DNA of 64,000 nt from Hygrocybe punicea (Eukaryota > Basidiomycota > Agaricomycetes > Agaricales > Hygrophoraceae), in assembly GCA_963556145.1 (NCBI GenBank), contig OY744470.1, positions 1,984,001 through 2,048,000 of the forward strand. The letters are read 5' to 3'. Positions within the stretch are counted from its first letter, which is position 1, and every line of letters begins with the position of its first letter. The translations under genes and the position numbers were made by a program. Positions 1 to 11,322 of the stretch are shown here, piece after piece. The notes below the pieces were generated by a model. That model searched no databases and was not told the origin of the DNA. It saw only the letters and a program-made list of their open reading frames with translations.

Positions 1-2167
1 GTCCAAAGAGCCTGCGGTCACCGAGTTCTATCAACAAGCAACTGCACACCTTTGCTTACCGGTTGCGTCCACCCTTGCCCTACATCCAAAATACGGCAGA
101 TGGTCAAGTTTATTGCGCTGGAGTGTGGTACCCAATGCTGGCGGGTTTGCCATATCGGATGGATCACTCCGACTCACAGACATCGACGGTGGAAACGAGA
201 CACAGAGGAAGATCGGTGACCAAGTTAAAGCTAGCATGACTCTCGATATGATCACCACTATTCGCAAGTTAAGGTCGACGTACCCAGATCTTGCTGTCTG
301 GGAAGTGAAGAGTCTCACAGTCGGCAGTGCAGATGTCATGGTTGGTGTCAAATCGTTTGCCAATAGTGGTTTACCCTTCCCGTGGGATAAATGTCTTTGT
401 GATGGTGAAACACACCAATCAGACAAACAAGATGCCGTGCATAACACTCGTGCTGGTCCTGACGCTCGCGTCAGTCCCTGGACCCTTCCTGAAGTCTACC
501 ACGAATCCACACAATCTCAGGATGCGTCGGCATTAGATTCTAACGGCGACAGTCGTCGAAATATCGGGGGGAAGGAGAGCACAAGGGCAGAATCCCCCCC
601 AATCACGGCGGGACCATCGTGTCCAACAGTAACTGTGTCTCACGTGTCTGGCGTGACTCCGCAGATGTCAAGTCGCAAAAGGAAAGGTCGCGTAGCGGAC
701 TCCGGTCCTTCCACCCAAGCTGGAAAAGCAAAAAATCATGACGATGACACATACAAACCTGCGAATGTCTTGACTGCTGAGTCCTTCCTGCAACAGGTAA
801 GTAAAGGGCTTCAATGCTAGCGCTCTGACATACTAGATGCTGATTTATTGATAGGCCTGGGCTCAGGCTGTACGAACAGATTCTACTATCATTGTCCTGC
901 ATGCAGGCAATTATGAATACGTGGGTGTCCGGCATCGCAAATCCAGGACTCTTTATATTTCAGATATCGTTCACCCGCCGACATGCAAAGTGCCTGCATA
1001 CGGAAAGCTTCATATCGGCATTTACATTGCGGCTATCAAGGACGCCATCGACCGGATGGAGTATGCTGAGACTCTTCCTGAGAATCGGCGGTCCAAGATA
1101 CCGGCTAATCATGCCGCATTCAACAGGAAGCGTGATAATAGTGATGGCGATGGCGGGAATGACGGCAATGATACACCTGGCGATGGCGGTGGCGGTGGTG
1201 GTGGGCAGGGTGGGGGAAGCAATCAGGATAGTCATCCAGGTGATCGTGGCAGCAAGCGCCCGAGGAAGAGAGGTCCCTCGCGAGGTGGCAAGGGAGGGTC
1301 TAGATCCCAATCACGACGGAAGACGAGAGGTTCTCAAAGGCTCAAGCACGAACAACAGGCTGTGCGTATTGGTTTTCAATCATTGTGCGACGCATCTCAT
1401 TGTAATGTCAGAGGACCATACAAGAAGCCAATCAGCGGAATGTCCTCATCGTCTTTCTCTGCTATGGGGTGTACAACTCACCCAACCCTGCTGCCTTTTT
1501 CCGTAAGGCCCCACCCATTATGCCTGCTGGTCAAACGCCCACTCCTCCGCCAACCCCTAAGCTTAAAAAGACATATACACCGGGGACGTATTCATCTGTT
1601 ACCTTGACATCCGAAATAGGAGAGGGGTCAACGGGAAAGGTGCATGGTGGTACACTCACCGTGCATGCAGGTCAAGAATTCATCGACTTGGATGTCGTTG
1701 TTAAGATTTCATTCGAGGATGAAGAGCAAGAGCGGCTACAGCATGAATATTTCATCTACCGTGACCTCAACTCCAAAGGGGTCAAGGGAATCCCGACTGC
1801 ACTGGGACTCTTTTTCGACCCCGAGGTCGGGACATCTGCACTGGTGACCATTCATGCCGGTCGGTCCATTTACAATAGAGTCACGGAGCTTGAGTATTTC
1901 CAACGGTGGGGTCCTCATATTTGTGGCATCGGGTTCATGGTATTTGATCACTTCATTCACAGGGATGCCTTCCTGGCAACACTGAAGGCCATCCATGCTG
2001 CTGGAGTGGTCCACGGCGATATCCGTTCTCCAAATTTTCTGATAGACAACGATGGAGAAGCTACGATCATAGATTTTGATCAGGCTGAAAAGAACGACTC
2101 AGAACACCAGAAAAGGGCTGAGCTCATGCAGCTACAACAACTTTTAAATGGGCAACAGTTGTATTGA
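1..2167 (+). CDS. Kinase-like protein with short C-lobe (5' partial)
   Basis: The frame is open from base 2, so the start lies left of the window. Four exons join in one frame: 1-796, 855-1361, 1412-1905 and 1963-2167, with GT-AG introns of 58, 50 and 57 nt. The last ~210 residues show protein-kinase signatures: glycine loop GEGSTGKV, lysine in VVVKIS, catalytic loop HGDIRSPNFL (HGD in place of HRD) and DFD in place of DFG. The protein ends only ~30 residues after DFD, so most of the C-lobe is missing; from memory this resembles a large Agaricomycete kinase-like family. Exon 2 has a glycine run followed by a basic Ser/Arg linker. The part before it is a conserved-looking domain I do not recognise. 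Kinase activity is possible because the catalytic Asp and Lys are present, but no substrate can be inferred. Confidence 0.72.
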
Positions 2168-2242
2168 TGACCTTCTCTGCCATGCATTTTTATATACTTC
2201 CCATACTAAGCCCTACATTCTGAAAGTAAGTTGAACAGTGTC

Positions 2243-2407
2243 CACCCCCCTCCTTTCTGTAACTTTGGGAGTAATCGACATTTGGTCTGGTACCAATGTC
2301 TGGTACTCTGTGTATCTGTAGAGATCATTGTATCGATACCACATCAAGCTTCATATGCTAGTCCTGCCATTGAATATGCTTTTTTATGACATTCAATGTT
2401 CTAAGTT
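2243..2407 (+). repeat. Orphan copy of a 3'-UTR sequence (copy 1 of 3)
   Basis: This stretch matches the 3'-flanking DNA of the two related genes at 4641-5227 and 13284-14381. It includes the motif AATCGACATTTGGTCTGGTA and the palindromic TATCGATA. Here it follows an unrelated kinase-like gene and has no coding part of its own. Confidence 0.8.
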
Positions 2408-2409
2408 TA

Positions 2410-2833
2410 TTGTCTATTTCAAGCAAGTTGGCGGAGCCTAAAAAAATGTCTAAAAAAGCAAATCCACCGGAAAAAACTTGCAACTTGCTGAAGACATAAT
2501 GGATTGTCATCGGAGCAGTACCAAAATGTTTGCAAAAATTGATATTATGAATCTATTGTCTACCGAGGCCTTAAAAATGTGGTATACCTTCCCAAAGTGA
2601 CTTTTTACCATGATTGATGGTACTGTGGCTGCCGAAATCCAAAATTTGAGATTCACTGAGAACATAACTTTCTGAACCTCGGTCAGTGACAGACAGGCAC
2701 CGTCTGGTCTCGGATTGAAAAAAATGTCATTGCATTTCTATTCCGTTGAATATTCGGCGAGATATCTCAAATATCCGTTTGCGATTTATTTCGGAGTTTT
2801 TTTAGGCTCCGCCAACTTGCTTGAAATAGACAA
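2410..2833. mobile_element. 424-bp MITE, Tc1/mariner-type (TA target duplication)
   Basis: Inverted ends of about 37 bp start TTGTCTATTTCAAGC and end with its exact complement; TA flanks both sides (2408-2409 and 2834-2835). The element sits inside the orphan 3'-UTR repeat. The related sequence near 5395-5410 (AAGTTCAATAATATCAC) lacks the insert and so serves as an approximate empty site. No reading frame of note; it would need a transposase from elsewhere. Confidence 0.85.
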
Positions 2834-3050
2834 TAATATCAGACATCAAATAATCACACTTCATCAAGTCCGAGCCAAATTTGTTCTGTCCACTGAGATC
2901 AGATGTAAAAATATTAATTTTAACCAGAACAGCCCCTGGGCCATAGATTACAACGTTGACTGTGACTTTAGATTCATACAAATGTATAAACTGATGAATG
3001 GAAAAAACAAGTTTGATTGACTCCCTGAGTCTCCCTCCGCTGCGGATGCT
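2834..3050. other. Short intergenic stretch, no feature seen
   Basis: AT-rich DNA between the MITE and the 3' end of the WD40 pseudogene. No coding, repeat or RNA signal was recognised. Confidence 0.5.
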
Positions 3051-4640
3051 TCATGTGTCTGTCTCACCCTCAACAATCAAAGAGTCTGACTCCACAATTA
3101 TCTTACCCCTGGGGATTGGAACCCATACCAGCCTGCTCCCAGTAGACGTACAGATCCACCCGCTGACATTGACATAATCAGCGTAACGCAAAGTGTCCTT
3201 GAGCAGAAGAGAAGATTGATTGTGGGAGTGGTCCATGAGGACAGGGGATGGCTGTGGGCAAGGCGTGAACGTAATCCTCTGTGGTGGTTTGATGGCCCAA
3301 ACGTGAACTGTTTTATCATATCCACCACTTGCAATTTGCCAACCATCAAAGGAGAATGCAACAGAACAGATATAACCCCTATGACCTTGAAGTTGGCCAA
3401 TGCAGTCTCCGGTGCACAGGTCCCAGAGTCGGATGGTCGCGTCCCAGTCAGCACTGGCAAGTTTTGAACTGTCAGGGGAAAAGCCAACAGATGTGACGGC
3501 TTTAGAATGGCCTTGAAGCTGGAGAACTGTGTGTTGTGTTCGTGCATCCCACAAGTGAATTGAGCAATCACACGACCCACTCGCCAAAAGAGATCCATTT
3601 GGTGACCACGCAACAGACAACACCAAGTTTGTATGTCCTTGCAGAGTTTCACCGATAGCGATTCCCAACTCTGCATCCCACATTCAAACTGTTGTATCAT
3701 CTGATCCACTCATGATCTGTTTTCCCTCTGGTGAAAATATGACGCAATTGACGTCATCCGTGTGTCCGGTGAAAGGTTCGCCAATGAGTTTTCCTGTATT
3801 CGCATCCCAAATGCGAATCTCTCGATCAGCCGATCCACTCACAATCCGAGATCCATCTGGCGAGTATGCGACACACAAAACCCAGCCACTGTGTCCAAGT
3901 TCACTAACCAACTTTCCTGTATCCGCATCCCACACATGAATGGTCTTATCCCTTGATCCACTTGCTATCCTTGGAGTGGTGGGTGAAAACGCAACAGATT
4001 CGACATCACTCGTATGCCCTCGAAGGGGCTCACCAACAAGAAGCCCCTGCCGTGCATCCCAGATCTGGACTGTGTTATCGTCTGAACCACTGACAATCCT
4101 CGAACCATCAGGTGAAAATGCAACCGAACGGACAACCTCTGAATGCCCCAGCAGGATTCGTGTACACGACCATTCCGCATCTGATGATACCACACAAGAC
4201 CACTCGGTAACAGACTTGGTGATATAGCTCTTGGACAGTAGTGTGTCAGACGATGCAAGCGGCAACGCTGATATATATGTATGTAGAGCTGCTGTGGAGA
4301 TGACTTCGGAGAATGCGTGAATGAACTCATTCGAGGTCATTACGATGAGTTCCGAATTACAAACGACGTGTCGCTAAACAGGTGTTTCATGAATCTATAT
4401 CTGTATGCGCAAGATTGAATAATAACATACCCCCAACCATTTATTGAGACCTTTCAATGACTCCAATGCCTCATCGAGTTGTCCCATCAAACTCGAGAGC
4501 TCAATCCAATGCAAAAAGTGCTCAAAAAGAAATTGACGGAGCAGCTCCAATATTCCCCTCAGATTATGCTGCAGATCGCTATTCGTAAGGTGGGCTATCC
4601 AATGCTGGGACGCAAATTGAAGGCACAGCGGGACAAATCG
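3051..4640 (-). pseudogene. NACHT-WD40 (NLR-like) gene, 5'-truncated and nonsense-mutated
   Basis: Reading leftwards, an exon from ~4640 to 4431 encodes the helical linker of fungal NACHT-WD proteins (FEHFLHWIELSSLMG, then LKGLNKWLG). A 57-nt intron (4374-4430) follows, then seven WD40 repeats (GH...WD spacing) and a tail ending in GSRLVWVPIP. An in-frame TGA at 3684-3686 interrupts repeat 4 exactly where TV(R/Q)xWDA is expected; the frame is open on both sides, and CGA to TGA is the simplest change. The NACHT ATPase and effector part is missing: at ~4640 the sequence switches to an unrelated gene. Intact family members are thought to act as intracellular receptors; this copy cannot make a full one. 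Confidence 0.85.
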
Positions 4641-5227
4641 CCCTTGCAACTCCCAACGGCCGCCTTTGGTCCCACGTCGTCTCAATCTCTCAATTGAACG
4701 ACAAACCCAGTGGAGGCTCAAACGGCAGTGACACTGAATCCGATAGTGATAACCTCTCCGACAACGGCAGCGCCGTCTCCCATGACACCGACGTCCAGAC
4801 TTTACGTCTCTTCCTCCCACCCATTCCAAATGCCAACGCTAATGACGCAGACCCAGTGCAAGCCACTCTCTCTGCAGACCAACTCCTCGCCGCCCGCGAC
4901 TTCCTCTCCTTCCATGGCCACCCACTCGCCTGGGACCCCGCGTCTGAACCAAACACCTATCCCTCATCCCACTCTTCTGCATCTACACCCTCATTGGATG
5001 CGAAGAAGGGACCTACTTCACCTCCTTTTCGCCTCCTCGTCACAGCCCCGCGTAATCGCCGCGCCGACGCCATCTCCGTCGCACTCGGTTACATCGCCTT
5101 CGCTTTCAGCATGCCTGTCGATACTCTCCTGCGTGACCTTCATGTCCGCCGATCCTGCCTGTCTATCTGGAAACGCACTCTCTGTCCAGAAGGCGCCCAA
5201 TTCATCGAAAGCGTCGTGGCAATGTAA
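4641..5227 (+). pseudogene. 5'-truncated copy of the gene at 13284-14381
   Basis: Nearly the same DNA as the last half of the complete gene on the other strand, starting at the shared GCCCTTGCAACTCCC. It encodes roughly the last 185 residues (Ser/Asp-rich acidic stretch, then LLVTAPRNRRADAISVAL to the stop). I see about eight amino-acid differences from the complete copy, including G/C in (G/C)YIAF and S/P in L(S/P)IWK. The first in-frame ATG of the remnant is inside the acidic region (4694). No promoter or N-terminus of the parent is present, so expression as a useful protein is doubtful. Confidence 0.8.
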
Positions 5228-5233
5228 TCATAT

Positions 5234-5402
5234 TTCCCGCCTCCTGTCTGCAACTTTGGGAATAATCGACATTTGGTCTGGTACCAACGTCGACTCTGTG
5301 TATCCATAGAGATCCTTGTATCGATACCACTTCGAGCTTTGTACGCTAGTCCTGCAATTGAATATGCTTGTTTATTATGACGTTCAATGTTTAAAGTTCA
5401 AT
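5234..5402 (+). repeat. 3'-UTR repeat (copy 2 of 3)
   Basis: Direct 3' continuation of the truncated gene copy; same sequence as 2243-2407 and the complement of 13130-13280. Confidence 0.8.
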
Positions 5403-5536
5403 AATATCACTGAGCAGTGTATGTTATCTTTCAGTCTGCAAGAGACTTGAGAATGGTCAGTGCGTCGGTAATCCACGGCTTGCTCCGCACTATTTAATCG
5501 TGACCATCACGCACTTCAAACCGCTCCCAGTTCACC

Positions 5537-6281
5537 ATGAACAATTCCCAGCCTGGAGAAGGTATCATAGACCGCAGAATGGTTTTTTGCCCAACACTAC
5601 AAACGAATTTCAACACAAACGAACTCATCACGTCCTGTCCCGACTGTCTTCGGTTCTTCGTCCTTTGTTGCCCGCATTACAATGACTTTATATGCCACCA
5701 CTACCGACTAGTTTTCACAGATGGTTCGTGTCTCGATAACGGCGGCATAGGCGCAACTGCAGGCATTGGAGTCGCCATTGGTCTTACTGGAGAAGGCAAG
5801 GATCAGTGGTCCACCGCCGTTGACAGCACGATCGATTCTCATCCGAAAAGAACAAGCCAGCGCGCTGAACTTTTGGCCGCACTGGAGGGCTTGCGTCTCA
5901 TCAGCAACACAGATCGACTTTCGCACCCTGTGACGAAAAAAAGACATGAAGACATGTGCTGGGTCGTCGCAACAGATTCAGAGTATGTAGTCAAGGGGAT
6001 GTCTGAGTGGGTGCGCGTCTGGAAGGTGGATTTCAAACCGAGGTGCTACCCTGTCATTCTAAGCTATCTTCTTTTAGGAGAATGGCTGGCGCACCGCTCG
6101 AGGCTCCCAACCATCAAACCTCGATTTATTCCAGCGATTAGACTCCATGATCGAGGTTCAAGAGCAGATGCACCACGTCAAGATCGGATTCTGGCATATC
6201 CCACGAGAATACAACGAACTCGCGGACTCGCTCGCAAGGAATGCCGCTCGCACAGCAGTAGCAGCAACAGTGGCAGAGTAA
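5537..6281 (+). CDS. RNase H-domain protein
   Basis: Two exons, 5537-6025 and 6078-6281, around a 52-nt GT-AG intron; together 230 residues. The C-terminal ~170 residues are an RNase H type 1 fold: FTDGSCLDNGG (first catalytic Asp), RAELLAALEGL (Glu), WVVATDSEYVVKGM (second Asp), and after the splice WHIPREYNELADSLAR with the final Asp. The splice is needed to restore the ENGWRTARGS...FQRLD helix. The first ~55 residues have several Cys/His (CPDC, CC, CHH) without a clear zinc motif. This is the stand-alone cellular type seen in many mushroom genomes; there is no RT domain or retroelement context next to it. Confidence 0.82.
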
Positions 6282-7014
6282 GGGGCACGATATGTTATGT
6301 TTTGGCAAACTTTTGATGATGACGGAGGAGATCACTCGTGGATTGTTACGCGCAATATTAATGTGGGCGGGAAATGCGACTTGTCGGGTATGTATTTGCA
6401 ATAGTCGGGGACAGGTTGTTTGGGCAAAAACGGTTATCGATGTAGCTTCTGAAACCAGAGTCTCTAAATGCACAGGTTGACTGACCATCAGGTCATGTAT
6501 ATGTTGAAGACGCTGTCACTCACTAACTGCCAGGCTATATAGTTGTAACCCTCTGGAACGTTTGTCCACGGTTAACCCTATCAATAGTATCATGTTCATC
6601 GCATTGATGACCAACAGCAGATACAATACAAGATATTGCTCGAATTCGGCCTCAAAATCAGGAGATGGACACGGTGATTACTGTAAGAACGACGAATTTA
6701 CGGTTGTCCGCTAGTTGGTGAAAGTCAGAGGACGAAGGCATGAGCGAGATGGCGTTCAGGGAAGGGGTCTGAGTATTGTTAATACTAATAGAAAAGCTGG
6801 AGAAAGACGGACTGATTAACGCAACCGCCCGCCAGGATGAGCAAGGATTCTGGGTTCGATAAGCGCCTAGACGGGAGGCAGAATTGGGCAGAATTGGGCC
6901 CAGTACCTGTAACATTGTAGCAATGTTCAGTAACATCGTTCCCGAGAAATATTAATATGGACTGTTGCAAGACACTGGCTCAAATTATTGATTGTTTAGC
7001 CGCTACGCTCATTG
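6282..7014. other. Intergenic, no gene recognised
   Basis: Between the RNase H gene and the M28 protease gene. Only short open frames without codon-like conservation or recognisable motifs; presumably terminator and promoter DNA of the two flanking genes. Confidence 0.5.
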
Positions 7015-10000
7015 ATGAAAATATTAATCCTGGAAGTAATTTCTGCTGTTTTCGCATTCAGAACGGTCCCTGTCACTGTGCTCCTCGTCCTGATCTATGC
7101 ATCCATCTTCAGCGCCGTTTTCTTCACCGACGAGTTGTCCGAACCGCCCACAAGCGGTCGTCTTGACCTCGACGAAGCCTATGCCAACCTCCACCAAGTA
7201 AGCATCCATGTTCTCGCCTTTGTTGTCTTATCCCCCTTATCCCTCACTGCAGATAGCTGCTCGTCCTCACCCCTTCAATTCGCACGCCAACGACCATGTT
7301 CGGTCCTTCATCCTCTCACGTCTGCGCCGACTCGCTGCTGGTCATCCGCACGTCCACATCGCCGATGATAGGGTCTCTAACGCTTCCTGGGCTACTTCAG
7401 GCCAACACGGCGTTTATTTCGAGGGCACAAATGTTCTAGTCAAGATTGACGGCTCCGACCCGAACTATTTGAACCGCGGTGGTGTGCTGTTCTCTGCCCA
7501 TTACGACTCCGTGTCAACAGCTCCTGGTGCAACGGATGATGGTATGGGCGTGGCGGTGTTAATTGATATGGTCAAGTACCTCACCACGGCACGACCAAAG
7601 AGAACCGCCGTTTTCAACATCAATAATGGTGAAGAGGATGGGCTTCATGGAGCACACGCGTGGGTCAACCAGTTCTTACAGGGTTACCGTGTTATGATAT
7701 CCCATTGCGTAAACGACAGGTTCCTGGAACATCCTTGGTCCAACATAACCGATAAATTCCTCAATCTCGAAGGTGCCGCAGCTGGAGGGTAAGCTTATCC
7801 CAACCCCTTTAGATATCTCAGAGCTCATCGTTTCCTCCAGTCGACCTCTGCTCTTTCGAGCGACTTCAACTGCTGCCCTACGTTCATTCCAGAACAAAAA
7901 TGTCCTGCACCCGCACGGGAACGTCCTAGCCGCAGATGCATTCGCACGTGGCCTCGTTCGGTCTGGAACTGACTACTCAGTCTATGTCAAAGGCCTCGGC
8001 ACAGGAATGGATGGTCTGGACTTAGCCTTCTACAAGGGTAGGAGCAAGTATCACACCAAATACGACTCCGTTCCAGGAACCGAGGGAGGGAAGAAAGCAT
8101 TGTGGGCCATGATGGAGGCTGCCAGGGGTGCGGGAGATGCTTTGCTGAATGACGACAACACCAGTAAGGACTGGCGAGAGGCAGGGAACGCGGTATACTT
8201 TGATCGTGAGCTCATCATTTCGCCACATAGGCCACATTACTCACTACTGATACTTGTTCCTCTATAGTTTTTGGAAGGACACTCATTGTATTTCCGCTCC
8301 GAGGCCTTCTCGCCTTCAATATAGCCCTAGCTGTGTTCGGCCCCTTGATAACCATTTTACTGGTTGCTATCCAGTCGCTGATAGTGTACAATCGTCGTCA
8401 TCGTCAAAATGGTGGTGCTGACCATGACCATTCGCGTGGTTGGAGGTGGGAACTACTGAAAAATTGGCTCACGGACTTGAATTGGCTCAAGACTGTCTGG
8501 AGGTGGGCCAAGTTTTGGCTAACCCTAGTCTTAACCGTGGGACTTCAGATCTTGCTCATTTTCGGCTACATTAACCTAAACCCTTTCGTGAGCCATCATT
8601 TCGCGCCAAAATGCAACAGTTATTAACACACGACTCATCGCCTGCAGATCGTATACTCTCAGCCGGTGTTGGTGCTCATATCGAGCCTCACCCTTGCCTA
8701 CCTCTCTACAGTGCTCACCCTGCGTCTCCCCATCGGGATACGCGGACCCCAATTGGCAGAACGGCAGAAGCTCACAGTGCTGCTGCAGACCTACGTCCTT
8801 ACCTGGCTGTTCCTGCTTGCGTCGACAATCGCCGTGGGTGAACTGCGCGTGGGTGGAGTGTACTTTATCAGCGCTTGGAACGCTGTGGCACTACTTGGCA
8901 GCGTGCTCGGGTGCGTAGAGGTTATGCTGAGAGCGCAGGCTATGGAAGTAGAGCGGGTGGTGCGGTTCACAGCGCCAGACGAGAGTGAAGAAGGTCCTGG
9001 GCCACTTGAAGAGGTGGTCGAGGAGGAGCCGACCGAGCAAACACCACTCATCCAACGGCAGCACTTGCGTCCATCGTTGAAGAGCGATGAGGGCGGTGCA
9101 ATTGGGTGGTGGATATTGCAGGTGGCGGTTATGGTGCCGGTGCCTGTGATCTTGGTTCTGCATATCACTGTCCTGCTGTTGGCCAGTTTGTCGCAGACAT
9201 TGGCAGATGGGAGTAGTCCCGTTATCGGTGCGTTTCCCTTACTCGTACCTCTCTATATATTCTCTCTGAAACAAGGGATGTTGTCACAATACAGTTTATG
9301 GCGCAATTTCGTTACTTTCCGTATTCATAGTCCTCCCACTTGCCCCCTTCAGCTTCAAGTTGCACCGCTACGTGACGTACATTGTCGTGGTATGTTTCAT
9401 CGCCACAACCGCATACACCTGGCTGGCGTTCCCTTTCTCCCAGGATGCCCCCCTGAAAGTCTTCTTCCAACAAAAGGTCGCGCTTGACATCGACCAGGCC
9501 CTGATGGTACGACCCGTAACTCGGACATCGCTGACGGGTGTCAAGGAATACTTGGAGCATACTGTGATCCCGCACTTCCCGTCGTCGTGGGGGAGTGATG
9601 TTGTGTGTGCGGAAGCGCGCCGCCCGGGGTTGTATACGTGCGAGTGGGAGAGTGGGTTGGTCCCGGAGCCGGGGTACGTGGGATTCGGTGTCGGTGTCGG
9701 TGTCGGTGTCGGTGCAGGTGCGGGAAACGTGAGCGGGAGCGCGAGGTCGTGGTTGCACGTGCGGACCGAGCGCCTCAGGCCCACTGCAGCGCGCATTGAG
9801 GTTGGTGGCGTGAATACGCGGGCATGCAGGGTGTATTTTGATAACAGGGCTATCTCGGGGTTCCATGTGTCTCGAGCTGGCGGTGATGGTGGCGGGAAGA
9901 TGCAGGCCGGGTATGAGATAGGGAAGGCTGGGCTTCTGGAGGTGCGGCTGTGGAGCCGGACATGGGGACGGAAATTTGTTGTTGATGTGGAGTGGGAGGG

Positions 10001-10208
10001 AGACAGCGGGGGAGGGGAGGGTATGGGTCTGACTGGGCGCGTAGCATGCGAGTGGGCAGAGTATGAGAGTGGGCGGGTTGGGGACGAGAGTGGGGAGGGT
10101 GGCAAGATCCCGGCGCTGGAGGAGGTGCTAGGATTTTTGCCGATGTGGGCGGTTGTGACCAAGGCAGATGACGGGCTTGTGGAGGTGTGGCAGGAGTTTG
10201 GAGTGTGA
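7015..10208 (+). CDS. Vacuolar membrane M28 zinc metallopeptidase
   Basis: Seven exons (7015-7197, 7253-7659, 7720-7788, 7841-8205, 8268-8587, 8648-9227, 9295-10208) add up without a frame break to 945 residues, a normal length for fungal vacuolar membrane proteases (Pff1 type). An N-terminal membrane segment is followed by the lumenal peptidase: SAHYDSV, TDDGMGV (bridging Asp), NNGEEDGLHGAHAF (catalytic and zinc Glu), LNLEGAAAGGRP, and KYHTKYDSV (last zinc His). Then come clusters of hydrophobic segments, an acidic loop (EEVVEEEPTEQTP) and a large C-terminal lumenal domain. The third exon is 69 nt and all introns are 52-67 nt. All metal ligands are present, so the enzyme is probably active. 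The C-terminal third has a glycine/valine repeat (VGVGVGVGAGAG) caused by a GGTGTC microsatellite. Confidence 0.92.
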
Positions 10209-10722
10209 AAACAAAACACAGACAGAGACTTTGAAATAAAATATATAATGTGGAGGCTCGTCTGGCTATAATATTCTCCCTCCAATTTCGATAGCAGAAG
10301 AAAGCCTCTGTTTTTGGTTCGCTTTCCCTGCACACCCTCCCGAGAATCGTGATAGGCGACTACGCAGCCTGGAAAATCCAATGATCACTTCCCCTCGTAC
10401 CTCCCACGATCACCATTTCCTGCGCCTTTGGACATGACATATACCGCCCCCCGAGACCCGAATCTCACCTCCCATTTTGCATCCTTTTTTACCATCAGCT
10501 CATGCTACCAACTTCGTCTCAGCTTCCCACTACTATCATCACTCAGTGGAAAATTTTTATCGTTGTAACCTCGTGTTGATTTATTTTCTACCTACTGCTT
10601 GTTGAGTACCATAGCAATGTTTGACTACGAAATTCCTGAGCTGACATAGCACTCAACAAGTGAAAGAAGGAAAAGCGAACCTTTGTGGCAGGGTATTATT
10701 TTTGACACAAATCGCCACATCC
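10209..10722. other. Intergenic between convergent genes
   Basis: Space between the protease gene (+) and the gene at 10723-11322 (-), which run towards each other. No coding signal was recognised; it presumably holds both 3' ends. Confidence 0.5.
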
Positions 10723-11322
10723 CTAAGCTGCAACCCATTCAGGGTCCACAGCACTTTGGAATTTCTCCACCCACTTATCCTGCAGATTGGTCACAAGGCA
10801 GAGGTGTCTCTGGGACAATGTGAGGCTGACAATGACAGCGCCCTCCTCACCGAGGAACTCGGCCAGCCGAACGAGAACAGAGGGTGCACTGACATCCACG
10901 TGGAATCGGCGGAAGACAGAGGGGCTTGTCTCGTCGTCGAGGTTAAGGACGGTGATGTGAGGCTGCGTGATATCCATCATGTCCTTGGTGTCATCATTCA
11001 TGGGATGTTGCGGTCGCTCCCGCTTCTGTGCAGGAGGTCCAGCGGTCTGCATGTCGCCACGCAATGCAGCGTCCGCACGCTCCGCCCAATGATCATTGAA
11101 TGCTGCGACGACGCAAACATTCTCTGGCGCAATGGATAGGCTGATGATCACTGCGTCCTCAGCCTCGAGGAAACGAGCGATTTTGGCGAGGACAGCGGGA
11201 GAACTGCTTGCGGGGACAGTTGAACGAAAGATGGAAGGTGTGGTGTTCGTTTCGATGTTAACGATGGTAATTTGCGGCTGCGTAACATCGACAACGTAAC
11301 TGCTGCATTTGATAGGATGCAT
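10723..11322 (-). CDS. Small protein made of one ~75-residue domain twice
   Basis: Single-exon frame of 199 residues starting at ATG 11322-11320. Residues ~10-86 and ~116-190 are clear copies of each other: DVTQPQITIVNIE... / DITQPHITVLNLD..., then SPSVFRR..., FLxxExAVIxSL, and (F/L)xDxW. The linker between them is basic and polar. The repeated unit has a beta-alpha-beta look and no catalytic motif that I recognise. I do not know the family. A duplicated unit of this kind could form an intramolecular dimer, but that is only inference. Confidence 0.6.
   Translation of the reverse strand: MHPIKCSSYVVDVTQPQITIVNIETNTTPSIFRSTVPASSSPAVLAKIARFLEAEDAVIISLSIAPENVCVVAAFNDHWAERADAALRGDMQTAGPPAQKRERPQHPMNDDTKDMMDITQPHITVLNLDDETSPSVFRRFHVDVSAPSVLVRLAEFLGEEGAVIVSLTLSQRHLCLVTNLQDKWVEKFQSAVDPEWVAA

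Noticed and set aside
4395..4829. A 144-codon minus-strand gene
   Set aside because: It joins the real NACHT-WD40 exon (4431-4640) to the antisense reading of a different gene fragment across the breakpoint; the first half is a shadow.
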